Shown here: one piece after another, positions 49,401 to 60,087 of the stretch
How the letters are laid out: every line of letters starts with the position of its first letter
Position numbering within the stretch: the first letter of the stretch is position 1
DNA from: JAHCIE01 sp034431435
GTDB taxonomy: Bacteria > Chloroflexota > Anaerolineae > Epilineales > JAHCIE01
NCBI GenBank assembly: GCA_034431435.1
Contig: DAOUDG010000031.1
Location: forward strand, 4,637-68,636
Direction: 5' to 3'
DNA: 64,000 bases
Notes under the pieces: generated by a model
Told to the model about the DNA's origin: nothing
Seen by the model: the letters and a program-made list of their open reading frames with translations, nothing else
Database searches by the model: none
Position numbers and translations under genes: made by a program

Positions 49401-50120
49401 TCACTGGACACTGGACAGCACAGCAGCGACCAGAAAGCCCAGTACGGTCACGAGACCTACCAGCTTGCCGCCATGCTCGAAGGCCTCCGGCATCATGGCA
49501 TCCGCCAACATGGTCAGCATCGCGCCAGCGGCGAAGGCTTGAGCCAGGCGGCCGTCGACGCCAGGCAGCCGGGTTACGACACCATAGCCAAGCCCCGCAC
49601 CCAGGGCCGAGACCAGGACGAGCATCAGCCACATCCAGAAAATTCTGCGCTGCGAGTACCCTACTCCTTCGAGGTTGAGCGACCCCGCCATGCCTTCGGG
49701 GAGGTTGGAGATGAAGACCGACACCAGAAAAGCGACGTTGATAGCGCCACCCAGCGCGAGTCCCATCCCCAGGACAAGCGACTCGGGCACGTTGTCGAGG
49801 AGGGTACCGATGAAGATGGCTGTGCCAGACCCGCCGCTTTGCTCAGCGGTGATGTCCTTGCGCCTCGCTCCCCCTCGGCTATCGACGACCCAGTCGCCCA
49901 CGAAGAAGGTGAGCGCGCCCAGCGCGAAGGCGACGGCCCCCACCCAGCCCGGCGCCGACGACTCCGGAATCAACTCATAGGCGATGGCGCTGATCAGCGC
50001 GCCCGCGCCGAGGCCCATGATCAGCCCAATGGTGCGATTCGAGGGGGCGCGCAGCGCGAGAAGATACCCGATCAGCAGTGATGCGGCCGCCAGCCCGCCC
50101 CACCACGTCGCCGCGATCAT
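49401..50120 (-). CDS. ZIP-family metal transporter
   Basis: 239 residues with about eight helices; GGAGGC precedes the ATG. The metal-binding helices carry LDNVPESLVLG and ISNLPEGMAGS, the paired N-x-PE(S/G) motifs of ZIP proteins, although the preceding His of HNxPEG is replaced (Asp, Ser). MGLGAGALISAIAYEL is also typical. It should move divalent metal ions inward or modulate metal balance with the ATPase encoded 30 bp downstream. Confidence 0.85.
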   Translation of the reverse strand: MIAATWWGGLAAASLLIGYLLALRAPSNRTIGLIMGLGAGALISAIAYELIPESSAPGWVGAVAFALGALTFFVGDWVVDSRGGARRKDITAEQSGGSGTAIFIGTLLDNVPESLVLGMGLALGGAINVAFLVSVFISNLPEGMAGSLNLEGVGYSQRRIFWMWLMLVLVSALGAGLGYGVVTRLPGVDGRLAQAFAAGAMLTMLADAMMPEAFEHGGKLVGLVTVLGFLVAAVLSSVQ

Positions 50121-50158
50121 AGGCTGCCTCCGGCCGGGTTGGGGGCGCTGCGTCCACC

Positions 50159-51031
50159 CTAGTACTTCTCCGGAATGCGGCGGAAGGGATAATCAGGCTC
50201 CACGTAGTCGCCGCGCGGCTGACGCTTGGGTAGCTTCACCTTCTCGCGCGGAATCTCGTAGTAAGGGACGAGGCTCAGGAAGTGAGAAATGCAGTTGAGG
50301 CGACCTCGCCGCTGGTCATGCGAATCCACCACCCACCACGGCGATTCGGGTGTGTCGGTGGCCGCGAACATCTCGTCGCGCGCGCGCGAATAGTCGTACC
50401 ACCGCCGATGACTCTCGAGGTCCATCGGGCTGAGCTTCCAGATCTTGCGGTAGTCGTTGATGCGCTCCTCAAACCGCTCGGTCTGGTCCTCCATCGTCTC
50501 TTCCAGCCAGTATTTGACCAGAACGACCCCCGAGGCGATGATAGCACGCTCCACGGGCGGCGTGAACTTCAAGAACGCCGCCACCTGTTCCTCCGTCGCG
50601 TAGCCCATGACGCGCTCGACGCCAGCCCGATTGTACCAGCTTCGGTCAAAGAGTACAATCTCGCCGGCGGCCGGGAGATGGGGCAGATAGCGCTGGATGT
50701 ACATCTGCGACTTCTCCCGCTCGGTCGGCGACGGGAGCGCCACCACGCGGAAGACACGCGGGCTGGTGCGCTCGGTGATGCGCTTGATGATACCACCCTT
50801 GCCCGCCGCATCGCGCCCCTCGAACAGCACGCAGATCTTGGCCCCCGTGGCCTTGACCCACTCCTGCAGCTTGACAAGCTCGATCTGGAGCTTTTCCAGC
50901 TCGGCCTCGAACTCCTTGCGGCTCAGCTTGGGCTTGGGTTCCGTCGCTCCCGCCTCGGCCGCCGGCGCCACGCCTACCGCCGCCGAGCCATCGCCCTTCG
51001 ACTTGCGCTTCTTAGCCTTCTTGCCTGCCAT
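50159..51031 (-). CDS. ppk2: polyphosphate kinase 2
   Basis: 290 residues. AGGAGG lies directly upstream of the chosen ATG, followed by a Lys-rich start (GKKAKKRKSK). Walker A is EGRDAAGKGG (71-80), Walker B/lid region is VLFDRSWYNRAGVERVMGY, and the PPK2 segments NDYRKIWKLSPMD, RWYDYSRARDEM, and WWVVDSHDQRR are present. It transfers phosphate between polyphosphate and nucleoside diphosphates. Single-domain class I-like PPK2 is the best fit. It has its own promoter at 51166-51193. Confidence 0.93.
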   Translation of the reverse strand: MAGKKAKKRKSKGDGSAAVGVAPAAEAGATEPKPKLSRKEFEAELEKLQIELVKLQEWVKATGAKICVLFEGRDAAGKGGIIKRITERTSPRVFRVVALPSPTEREKSQMYIQRYLPHLPAAGEIVLFDRSWYNRAGVERVMGYATEEQVAAFLKFTPPVERAIIASGVVLVKYWLEETMEDQTERFEERINDYRKIWKLSPMDLESHRRWYDYSRARDEMFAATDTPESPWWVVDSHDQRRGRLNCISHFLSLVPYYEIPREKVKLPKRQPRGDYVEPDYPFRRIPEKY

Positions 51032-51165
51032 ACAGCCTCCTGTGCCGGTTGGGTGAGTCGATTGCTCCCAGCCTGGCGCGATGCGCGGTACGCATGCGTC
51101 GGCTCGCTGTATACTAGTCGCCACCGTCCCCCACTGCATCACCCTTCCCGGTCCATTACTGGGCC

Positions 51166-51193
51166 ATTGTAGCACATTCTCCAATTATGCCAA
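51166..51193 (-). promoter_or_regulatory. promoter of ppk2
   Basis: On the minus strand TTGGCA (51193-51188) and TACAAT (51171-51166) are 16 bp apart, and the -10 has the extended TGC. The start would be near 51159, leaving a leader of about 128 nt. Confidence 0.6.
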
Positions 51194-51306
51194 CTCGATG
51201 TCGGCAAGCTGCGATGAGTGGGTGGTTGAGGTAGCCCCGACGTGCCCACGAGCGTGGGCCTTCCCAGGGGGGGAGAGGGGCCATCGTGGCCGCGCGTTGG
51301 CGCTGG

Positions 51307-54042
51307 TCAGTCGAGGGTCACCAGGCCCAGGCGTTGGCTGACTTCGATAGCTTCCGCCCGGCTGCTGACATCCAGCTTCTCGTAGATGTGATGAATGTGC
51401 TTCTTGACCGTCGATGGCGAGATGACCAGGCGGTGGGCGATTTCCCGATACGAGTGGCGGCGGACCAGCAGGTCCAGAATCTCCATCTCGCGAGGGCTGA
51501 GGGGGTCGCGAAGGCGAGCCTGGGCCTGCCGCTGGCGAAGCATGACACGATCGGTGGCGACGTGCAGCGATGGGCTGACGGCGAACTGCCGCAGCAGGTA
51601 GCCAACGTAGTCAGCCAACTCCTCACCTGGCGTCCATCGGTCGAGCAGGCGAGCCATATCGGGGCCAAGATCGAGGAAGCTGCGTGTGAACTGCCCCGGC
51701 TTGCCGAGGCGCACAGCCTGCTCAAGCCACGTCTCGGCCGCGGTCTTATCCCCCAGCTGGTCATAGGCCAGCGCGCTCAAGGCGGACACTTCGACGCGCA
51801 TGGGGACATTCGAGAAGTCGGCCGACAGGTGTTCTAGATGCGCCAGGTGCGTGAGCGCCTCATGCGCATCGTCACGCTGACCGCTGGCGAGTAGAACCCT
51901 TGCCTGCGCCAGCTGCGGCACCTCGGTAAGGATCATGGCCCCCCGCTCGGGCGTCGGCTGCGCATCGCGGAGCCAACGCAGAGCCTCGGCCGCATTCCTG
52001 CGCCGGGCAGCGCGGCGGGCACGGAACGAGGCGAGCAGGCGCAGCGTCACGAGGTTCGTCGTATCCCAGGCCAGCTCACTGAGACTGTCGAGCAAGGCAT
52101 CCGCTGCCTGCGGCTGGCCCTCGAGGTCATTGACACGAGCCAGGGTAAAGATGCTGCTGCGCAGTACCATGTGATTCATCTCATGGCGCTGGGCGAGAAT
52201 CGCCTCGAGATGGCGGCGCGCCTCGCTCAGCTGGTTCCGCTCGTAGTGACTCAGCCCCAGGAAGAGATTGGCCCAACCCACCCCAATGAGCCGTCGGTGG
52301 CGGCTGAAAAGCCGCAGCAACTGCTCACCGACGACCTCCATACTCGCCAGGTCCCCCCGCAGCCAGTGAACAAAGGTCAGGCCGAGGAGCGAGCGAATCA
52401 CCAACTCCATGTTGTCTCGCTGCGTGCCATCCGCCACCGCCACATTCAGCAGGTCCAGCGCCGCCGCGTGGCGGCCGGTCAGGTGCAAGGCAACTCCCGA
52501 ATTGAGGGTGGCCCAGCCATCCAGCGGCGAGTAAGAGGCGTCCACCGTCAGCCGCGCGCGAGTCGCCCGTTGCAGGGCCGCCTCGACATTGCCAGCCATC
52601 CATTCAACCGGCGCGGCCAGGGCAGCGAGACCCGCTTCGATGCCCGCCCTCGACCACGTCACCTGGTCAGCCACTGGCTCGTGGAGCAGCCGCTCGATTT
52701 GCTCGATGCGCCCGTGGAGCTGGGAATATCCCTGGCGGAGCGTCATGATCCACGTCTCGCCGATGAGGAGCACGGGGCTGCATGCGACCCTATCGGGTGG
52801 CAGCAGGCGCAGCCAGCCCTCCAGGCGCAGCCACTCCTCGTGCTTGATGAGCGTCAGCATGTGACTCTCGACGAGCCGCACGGCCCTGTCCACCGCTCCC
52901 GCTGCCAGGTAATGCCTGATCGCCTTATCAATCAGCCCACGCTCCTCGAACCAGGCCGCCGCGCGCCCATGCAGCGTTTCGATCTCGGCCGGCTCAAGTG
53001 TCGCTTGCAGCCGAAACTGGAGCGCCTTATGCAGGAGACTGTGATGGCGGAACCAGACGCCATCGGCATCCACTGGCACAACCAGGAGGTTCGTGCTGGC
53101 CAGCCAGTCGACAAACGCCTGCCCCGTCCACTCGCCGCGCACGCTGTTCGCTACCGCCTCGCACAGCGAGGGCGTAAGACCATCGAGAATCGAGGTCCTT
53201 AGCAGCATGGCTTGTACGGCAGGGGGCTGGTGAGAGTAGATTTCCTCTAGAAAGTAGGCCAGCACCTGACTACGCGACGAGGCGTGTAGCCCCGTCATCA
53301 CACTCGTCGCGGCGGCGTCATCGCGCCAGGCCAGGCCGAGAAGGCGGAGGGCAACCGCCCACCCTTCGGTGTGGGTAAGCGCCTCATCGACGAGCCTGGA
53401 AGCGACGGCGCGGCCCGCCGTCTGTTCCAGCAGCGCCTGCGCCTCCTGGTGGTCGAAGCGCAGATCGTCGGCCGATATGTCGAGGACAGCGCCCTGAGCG
53501 CGCAGGCGCGCCATCGGGAAGGGCGGCAGCCGTCGGCTGGCGATGATGAGATGGGTGGTCGAGGGCAGGCGGAGCAGCAACTCGTGCATGATGTGGTGCG
53601 TCGTCGCATCGCTGACCGCCTCGTAGTCGTCGAGGATGACCACCAGCTCCTGGCCCAGGGCGTCCAGCTCCGCCGCGAGACTGGCCGCCAGGGCGAGGGC
53701 GGATGGGACGGTCGCGCCGTTGAGAGACGTCAGCGTCGAGCGGCCAAAGGTAGGGAAATGGGTTTGGATGCTGGCAATCAACGCCCGCAGGAAGGCTTCG
53801 GGGTGACTGTCGTCCCTCTCTACCGACAGCCAGGCGACCGGTAGGGGGCACATCTCCACCCAACTGCTCAAGAGGGAAGTCTTGCCGGTCCCGGCGGGCG
53901 CGGCAATCACCGTGATGGGTAGGCGCAGGGCGTGGTTGAGGCGATCCAGGAGGCGAGGGCGGGGGGTGAAGGCTGACGATATTCTGGGACGGTTGCGCTG
54001 TGTCTGCGGGCGAGGCGGTCTAGCAATCATGCCAACGGCCAT
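51307..54042 (-). CDS. LuxR-family LAL (MalT-like) transcriptional regulator
   Basis: 911 residues. I chose the ATG at 54042 because AGGAG lies six nt upstream; a GTG 48 nt earlier is possible. Walker A is APAGTGKT (48-55), then VVILDDYEAV as Walker B, LIIASRRLPP, a long TPR-like helical region (about 420-830), and a C-terminal LuxR helix-turn-helix (LSPREMEILDLLVR ... SPSTVKKHIHHIYEKL). MalT-like proteins are ATP- and ligand-dependent activators. It diverges from cbbL with only the promoter region between, so it is a candidate regulator of the Calvin cycle operon. No LysR-type CbbR is seen in the window. Confidence 0.93.
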   Translation of the reverse strand: MAVGMIARPPRPQTQRNRPRISSAFTPRPRLLDRLNHALRLPITVIAAPAGTGKTSLLSSWVEMCPLPVAWLSVERDDSHPEAFLRALIASIQTHFPTFGRSTLTSLNGATVPSALALAASLAAELDALGQELVVILDDYEAVSDATTHHIMHELLLRLPSTTHLIIASRRLPPFPMARLRAQGAVLDISADDLRFDHQEAQALLEQTAGRAVASRLVDEALTHTEGWAVALRLLGLAWRDDAAATSVMTGLHASSRSQVLAYFLEEIYSHQPPAVQAMLLRTSILDGLTPSLCEAVANSVRGEWTGQAFVDWLASTNLLVVPVDADGVWFRHHSLLHKALQFRLQATLEPAEIETLHGRAAAWFEERGLIDKAIRHYLAAGAVDRAVRLVESHMLTLIKHEEWLRLEGWLRLLPPDRVACSPVLLIGETWIMTLRQGYSQLHGRIEQIERLLHEPVADQVTWSRAGIEAGLAALAAPVEWMAGNVEAALQRATRARLTVDASYSPLDGWATLNSGVALHLTGRHAAALDLLNVAVADGTQRDNMELVIRSLLGLTFVHWLRGDLASMEVVGEQLLRLFSRHRRLIGVGWANLFLGLSHYERNQLSEARRHLEAILAQRHEMNHMVLRSSIFTLARVNDLEGQPQAADALLDSLSELAWDTTNLVTLRLLASFRARRAARRRNAAEALRWLRDAQPTPERGAMILTEVPQLAQARVLLASGQRDDAHEALTHLAHLEHLSADFSNVPMRVEVSALSALAYDQLGDKTAAETWLEQAVRLGKPGQFTRSFLDLGPDMARLLDRWTPGEELADYVGYLLRQFAVSPSLHVATDRVMLRQRQAQARLRDPLSPREMEILDLLVRRHSYREIAHRLVISPSTVKKHIHHIYEKLDVSSRAEAIEVSQRLGLVTLD

Positions 54043-54146
54043 GCGACTCTCCTGGAACGCAGCCGCGAAGCTGGCGAAGCGTTCGCGCACAAGTCAATAG
54101 GCGCCACAGCGCCGTCGGCACACCAATTCAACGCCGCATTCGGGCA

Positions 54147-54174
54147 ATTATACGTTCTCAGGTAAAGCTGTCAA
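54147..54174 (-). promoter_or_regulatory. consensus promoter of the LAL regulator gene
   Basis: On the minus strand TTGACA (54174-54169) and TATAAT (54152-54147) are exact consensus hexamers with a 16-bp spacer. The start near 54140 leaves a leader of about 98 nt. Confidence 0.8.
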
Positions 54175-54259
54175 TATGCTGCTGAGACACGGCCACCCTT
54201 CAGGCGCACCTGCACCAACGGCTAGGTACGGCCCGCCCGCCTGCTATCCCCTCGCCGCC

Positions 54260-54276
54260 ATTGGAATAGCCAATTC
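54260..54276 (+). promoter_or_regulatory. overlapping inverted repeats upstream of cbbL
   Basis: ATTGG-N5-CCAAT (54260-54274) and GAAT-N5-ATTC (54264-54276) overlap. They lie about 50 bp upstream of the proposed cbb promoter -35, a usual site for an activator. Whether the LAL protein binds here is untested. Confidence 0.45.
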
Positions 54277-54312
54277 TTATCACGCACCGCGTCAAAACAG
54301 CCCATTTGACTA

Positions 54313-54341
54313 TTGTTTTTCGCCTGACTCGGATGTATGAT
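54313..54341 (+). promoter_or_regulatory. candidate promoter of cbbLSX-prk
   Basis: TTGTTT at 54313 and TATGAT at 54336 are 17 bp apart. The -35 is weak, as expected of an activator-dependent promoter. The start near 54348 gives a leader of about 50 nt that includes GAGGAGG before the ATG. Confidence 0.5.
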
Positions 54342-54386
54342 GGAGGCAGTGATGCAGCGCGTCATTTCCTCCACTTCACCCTCTGA

Positions 54387-55844
<1,458 letters not shown>

Positions 55845-55865
55845 TGCCGCAGCGAGGAGCCAGCA

Positions 55866-56285
55866 ATGCGTATCACCCAGGGTACCTTCTCCTATTTGCC
55901 CGACCTGACCGACGAGCAGATCACCGCCCAGGTGCAGTACTGCCTGGAGAATGACTGGCCCGTGTCCATCGAGTACACCGACGACCCCCACCCGCGCAAC
56001 GTCTACTGGGACATGTGGGGCATGCCCATGTTCGACCTCAAGGACGCCGCCGGGGTCATGAGCGAGATCAACGCCTGCCGCGCCGCCTTCCCGAATCGCT
56101 ATATCCGCGTCAACGGCTACGACCGTCGCCTGGGCCGTCAGACGACGGCCATCAGCTTCATCGTCAACCGCCCGCTGGCGGAGCCGGGCTTCTACCTGGA
56201 GCGACAAGAGGTCGCGGATCGCCAGGTGCGCTATACCTTGCGTCCCTATGCGGCGGACCGGCCCAGCGGCCAGCGTTACGAGTAG
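55866..56285 (+). CDS. cbbS: RuBisCO small subunit (red type)
   Basis: 139 residues, the length of red-type small subunits that carry a C-terminal beta-hairpin extension. [40 protein letters not shown]-type residues, and RYIRVNGYD are characteristic. The end, [19 protein letters not shown], forms the extension. The spacing to cbbL is 21 nt, with GCGAGGAG before the ATG. Confidence 0.96.
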   Translation: MRITQGTFSYLPDLTDEQITAQVQYCLENDWPVSIEYTDDPHPRNVYWDMWGMPMFDLKDAAGVMSEINACRAAFPNRYIRVNGYDRRLGRQTTAISFIVNRPLAEPGFYLERQEVADRQVRYTLRPYAADRPSGQRYE

Positions 56286-56293
56286 ACCAGCCT

Positions 56294-57202
56294 ATGGACC
56301 AGACACCGACGACTGATACTTTCATCGACCTGGACGAAATGTACCGCGAGTCCAACATCCAGGAGATTCTGGACGAGCTGGACCGCGAGCTGGTGGGGCT
56401 GAAGCCGGTCAAGCGGCGGCTGCGCGAGATCGCCGCCCTGCTCCTGGTGGCGCGGCTGCGCGAGAACCTAGGTCTCAGCACCGAACGCCCCTCGCTGCAC
56501 ATGAGTTTCACCGGCCGCCCCGGCACGGGCAAGACGACCGTCGCGTTACGCATGGCCAAGATTCTGCACCACGTGGGCTACGTGCGACGTGGCCATCTGG
56601 TCGTGGCAACCCGCGATGACCTGGTGGGCCAGTACGTGGGCCACACCGCGCCCAAGACGAAGGAAGTGCTGAAGAAGGCCATGGGCGGCGTGCTGTTCAT
56701 CGACGAGGCGTACTACCTGTACCGCCCCGAAAATGAGCGCGACTATGGGCAGGAAGCCATCGAGATGCTGCTCCAGGTGATGGAGAACCAGCGCGAGGAC
56801 CTGGTAGTTATCCTGGCGGGTTACAAGGACCGCATGGAGACCTTCTTCCAGTCTAACCCTGGTTTCCACTCACGCATCGCCCACCACCTGGACTTTCCCG
56901 ACTACGAGTTGGACGAACTGATGGCAATTGCCGAGCTGATGCTACAGCGGCAGCGCTACCACCTCGACGCCGCCGCGCGGCAGGCTTTCGCCGAGTATCT
57001 GGCCCTGCGCGTCACCCAACCCCACTTCGCCAACGCCCGCAGTGTCCGCAACGCCATCGACCGCCTCAAGCTGCGCCAGGCTAACCGCCTGCTCGCCCAC
57101 GGTGGCCGCATCAGCGCCGAGGAATTGACGCGCATCGACGCTGCCGACATCCGCGCCAGCCGCGTCTTCCGCGGCGGCCTGGACAGCGACAACGGCGCGT
57201 AG
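56294..57202 (+). CDS. cbbX: red-type RuBisCO activase CbbX
   Basis: 302 residues, the CbbX length. Walker A is GRPGTGKT (74-81), Walker B is [11 protein letters not shown] (133-143), the pore-loop Tyr114 is in [11 protein letters not shown], and arginine-finger segments follow ([18 protein letters not shown]). CbbX pulls the C-terminus of the large subunit to release inhibitory sugar phosphates and is itself stimulated by ribulose bisphosphate. It starts 8 nt after cbbS with a poor ribosome-binding site, suggesting coupling. Confidence 0.96.
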   Translation: MDQTPTTDTFIDLDEMYRESNIQEILDELDRELVGLKPVKRRLREIAALLLVARLRENLGLSTERPSLHMSFTGRPGTGKTTVALRMAKILHHVGYVRRGHLVVATRDDLVGQYVGHTAPKTKEVLKKAMGGVLFIDEAYYLYRPENERDYGQEAIEMLLQVMENQREDLVVILAGYKDRMETFFQSNPGFHSRIAHHLDFPDYELDELMAIAELMLQRQRYHLDAAARQAFAEYLALRVTQPHFANARSVRNAIDRLKLRQANRLLAHGGRISAEELTRIDAADIRASRVFRGGLDSDNGA

Positions 57203-57226
57203 ACGCTTCACAGGAGAGTAACGCTC

Positions 57227-58231
57227 ATGAGAACAGGACGCCGCCCCATCATCCTGGGTATCGTCGGCGACAGCGCGGCGGGCAAGACGACCCTGACTCG
57301 CGGCCTGGTGAACATCCTCGGGCCAGAGCGTGTCACCCATGTCTGCACCGACGACTACCACAAGTACGACCGCAAGGAGCGCGCCGAACTTGGCATCTCA
57401 GCGCTCCACCCCGACTGCAACTATGTCGACATCATGGAACTGCATATGGAGCGTCTGCATTACGGGCAACCCATCCTCAAGCCGGTGTACGACCATTCCA
57501 ACGGCACACTGACCCGGCCGCAGTACGTCCAACCACGCGACTTTGTGATTGTCGAGGGCCTGCTAGGCTACTCGACGCCCAATCTGCGCCAGTTTTACGA
57601 TGTCAAGGTCTACCTCGACCCGCCTGAGGACTTGCGCCACGTCTGGAAGATTCGCCGCGATACGACCAAGCGCGGCTACACGCCCGATCAGGTCCGGGCG
57701 GAACTGGTGCGGCGTGAGCCGGATTCCCGCGACTTCATCCGCCCGCAGCGCGCCCACGCCGACATGGTAGTGAGCTTCTACCCGCCTACGGGCCAGTCCG
57801 TGGAGGAGGCCGACGGCACGCTGAACGTGCGCCTGACCCTGCGCCCGACCATCCCGCACCCCGACCTGGCCTATCTGCTAGAGAATGAGTCCCACCCCGA
57901 CTACGGCATCCGCCTCGGCCTGGGGCGCGACAGCGGCCGCCCCGTCGACATCCTCGACATTGATGGTGGCGTTGCCAGCGAGCACGCCGCCAACCTGGAA
58001 GAGGCCATCTGGCAGCACCTGCCCGACCTGCGCCCCTTGCGCGACGACCAGTTTGGCGACTACCAGGGGAGCAGTGGCTCGGCGCATAGCCACCCACTGG
58101 CGCTGACCCAATTGCTGCTGACCTATCACCTGCTGCGTAAGTACAAGGACCTCAGCCACCTGCCCTTCGCCACCCCGCTGGAGGCGCTCAGCCGTATCAA
58201 GCGTTCCCAGCAGCCCGCCATGAGCGGGTGA
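57227..58231 (+). CDS. prk: phosphoribulokinase (class II-like)
   Basis: 334 residues, longer than the about 290 of proteobacterial class I enzymes. The P-loop is GDSAAGKT (14-21). CTDDYHKYDR, PVYDHSNGT, IVEGLLGYSTPNL, YLDPPEDLRHVWKIRRD and the PRK/URK fold agree with the cyanobacterial/plant-like class. It makes ribulose 1,5-bisphosphate for the RuBisCO encoded upstream. The redox-sensitive Cys pair of plant PRK is not in the P-loop (GDSAAGKT has no Cys). It ends the cbb operon and is followed by a large hairpin. Confidence 0.93.
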   Translation: MRTGRRPIILGIVGDSAAGKTTLTRGLVNILGPERVTHVCTDDYHKYDRKERAELGISALHPDCNYVDIMELHMERLHYGQPILKPVYDHSNGTLTRPQYVQPRDFVIVEGLLGYSTPNLRQFYDVKVYLDPPEDLRHVWKIRRDTTKRGYTPDQVRAELVRREPDSRDFIRPQRAHADMVVSFYPPTGQSVEEADGTLNVRLTLRPTIPHPDLAYLLENESHPDYGIRLGLGRDSGRPVDILDIDGGVASEHAANLEEAIWQHLPDLRPLRDDQFGDYQGSSGSAHSHPLALTQLLLTYHLLRKYKDLSHLPFATPLEALSRIKRSQQPAMSG

Positions 58232-58285
58232 CGCCTGGGTGGTGGCTAATCGACCCGCCTCGCCACCACGAACGGCATACAGGTA

Positions 58286-58341
58286 CACAGACACACAGGC
58301 ACGTCAGGAGGTCAGCCCCCCGACGTGCCTGTGTGTCTGTG
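58286..58341 (+). terminator. 20-bp perfect inverted repeat between convergent genes
   Basis: The arms 58286-58305 and 58322-58341 match perfectly over 20 bp, with a 16-nt loop (AGGAGGTCAGCCCCCC). It lies between prk and the convergent methyltransferase gene, so it can act on both transcripts. There is no T-run, and the A/C alternation of the arm is unlike the surrounding DNA. Confidence 0.7.
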
Positions 58342-58404
58342 CCCTCATCGATGCCGCATCGCCCCACACATCGACGTTCTCGGCGTGCCTCTCCACGCGC
58401 TGCC

Positions 58405-59208
58405 TCACCCTTTGCTCGCCGTCACTATGTGCGCGGGCATGCTGAACGTCACCGTTCCATCCCCCGCTACGAAGGGCTGGAGGCGCTCCTGGGCAGCCGC
58501 CAGCAGCGCCTCGAATTGGGCGTCATCCAGGCGTTGCGCCAGGGGCGGCCAGCCCTTTACCTCGGTCGCGACCCAATCACGGAGCGACGGGAAGCGCACC
58601 GTGCCTGGGTGAGTCGTGACGACCGCCGACGGCACACCGGCCGCCGCGAACAAGGCCGCCAGCTCATCAGGGTCGCCCAGCACGAACGGCGCGCGCAGAA
58701 TGTCCGCGACCGACACGCCGAAGCGCTCCTCGAGCAGGCCGGTGAGCGCCGCCTCGCCGGGCGCGTGTTCCAGCGTATCCCAGACGGCCACCACCAGCCG
58801 CCCGCCTGGCCGCAGCGCGCGCATCATTTCCCTCAAAGCCGCCGGTCGATCGGTAAAGAACATCAAGCCGAACTGGCTGACCACGGCATCGAAGCTGTCA
58901 TCTGCAAAGGGCAACGCCTCTGCTGGTCCCTGCCGCCACTCAATCCCTGGCGCGAGCCGCGCGGCGACCGCCAGCATACCATCATCCAGATCGAGGCCGG
59001 TGACCCGCCCCACAGCGCCGACCCGCGCCGCCACCGTCCGCGCCAGAATACCCGTGCCGCACGCCACATCGAGCGCGTGGGCGCCCGGTGTGACAGCCGC
59101 TGCATCCGCCACCCGATACGCCCACGGTTGGAACAGCATCGGCACGAAGAGCGCCTCATACATCTCCGCCGCCTCGGTCGCGGTCGGCAATCGTTCCGCC
59201 GCACGCAT
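58405..59208 (-). CDS. class I SAM-dependent methyltransferase
   Basis: 267 residues from the ATG with AAGGAGG five nt upstream. Motif I is ALDVACGTGILA, followed by VTGLDLDDGML and FDAVVSQFGLMFF, and then LRPGGRLVVAVWD. The layout is that of UbiE/Coq5-like enzymes with an unknown substrate. It diverges from an HxlR regulator gene across 158 bp, and may be its target. Confidence 0.85.
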   Translation of the reverse strand: MRAAERLPTATEAAEMYEALFVPMLFQPWAYRVADAAAVTPGAHALDVACGTGILARTVAARVGAVGRVTGLDLDDGMLAVAARLAPGIEWRQGPAEALPFADDSFDAVVSQFGLMFFTDRPAALREMMRALRPGGRLVVAVWDTLEHAPGEAALTGLLEERFGVSVADILRAPFVLGDPDELAALFAAAGVPSAVVTTHPGTVRFPSLRDWVATEVKGWPPLAQRLDDAQFEALLAAAQERLQPFVAGDGTVTFSMPAHIVTASKG

Positions 59209-59270
59209 CGCGTCCTCCTTGCTGCTGAAGACTGCGCGGGCCAGCCGCTGGCGGGTTAGCCCAGCGCGAG

Positions 59271-59336
59271 TATAATTTCGGCCCCATGCTGCCATTCTAC
59301 CGCCCTACCCACAGGGGTCTAGTTCAATTTCTGAAC
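59271..59336 (+). promoter_or_regulatory. -10 element and operator-like palindrome between divergent genes
   Basis: An exact TATAAT lies at 59271-59276 without a clear -35. The perfect repeat GTTCA-N5-TGAAC (59322-59336) lies downstream, 31 bp before the HxlR-family ATG. It could be the site for that regulator. Confidence 0.45.
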
Positions 59337-59366
59337 CTGTCGCCGCCCTACGGAAGGAGGCCGACC

Positions 59367-60077
59367 ATGCGCAGCTACGGCCAGTACTGCCCCATCGCGA
59401 AGGCGGTGGAAGTCTTGGGCGATCGTTGGACGCTCCTGATCGTGCGCGATATGCTCACGGGCACGCGGCGCTTCAACGACCTGGAGCGCGGGCTGCCTGG
59501 CATCTCGCGGGCGCTGCTGGCGTCGCGTCTCCGCCACTTGCAGCGAATGGGTATCCTTGAAAAGAGGGTCATGGGGCATGAGCGGGCCACCGAGTACCAC
59601 CTGACCGCAGCTGGTCAGGAGTTGCAAGGGGTGATCAATGCCCTGCTGACGTGGGGCGCACAGTGGGCCTTCGGCCCGCCGACCGCCGAGGAGATCGACC
59701 CGCTCCTGCTCATGTGGTGGATGCGCGACCGGGTCTATCGTGACCGACTGCCGGCGCGGCGCGTGGTCGTGCAATTCGACTTCGACGGCGCGGAGCGGGT
59801 CACGTACTGGCTGATTCTCGCGCCGAACGATGTGTCCGTGTGCCTTACCCAGCCGGGTTACGACGTCGATGTCCTGGTCGAAGCTGACCCGGCGGTCTGC
59901 CTCCAGGTGTGGATGGGACGCATGAACTTCGCCCAGGCGGTACGGCAGCGACAGATCGAGCTGGCAGGCCCCTCTGCATTGGTGCGTGCCTTCCCTGACT
60001 GGTTCGCTCTCAGCCTGGCCGCGCCCGCCGTCCGCGCGTCAGGTCGCAGCATGGGCGCATCGCTTGAGCTAGCCTGA
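59367..60077 (+). CDS. HxlR-family transcriptional regulator with C-terminal extension
   Basis: 236 residues, about twice the size of minimal HxlR proteins. The winged-helix domain is at 1-105: MRSYGQYCPIAKAVEVLGDRWTLLI with the conserved Cys8, then GTRRFNDLERGLPGISRALLASRL and LGDRWT-type motifs. The remaining residues (115-236) form an alpha/beta extension resembling SCP2-like sterol-binding domains (WLILAPNDVSVCL; DPAVCLQVWMG), a fusion seen in related regulators. AAGGAGG precedes the ATG. The neighbours are a divergent methyltransferase and two VOC proteins downstream, possibly targets. Confidence 0.82.
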   Translation: MRSYGQYCPIAKAVEVLGDRWTLLIVRDMLTGTRRFNDLERGLPGISRALLASRLRHLQRMGILEKRVMGHERATEYHLTAAGQELQGVINALLTWGAQWAFGPPTAEEIDPLLLMWWMRDRVYRDRLPARRVVVQFDFDGAERVTYWLILAPNDVSVCLTQPGYDVDVLVEADPAVCLQVWMGRMNFAQAVRQRQIELAGPSALVRAFPDWFALSLAAPAVRASGRSMGASLELA

Positions 60078-60087
60078 GGAGAAGACC

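Noticed and set aside
54306..54341. TTGACT at 54306 as -35 of the cbb promoter
   Set aside because: The spacer to TATGAT would be 24 bp. The TTGTTT at 54313 gives 17 bp and is preferred.
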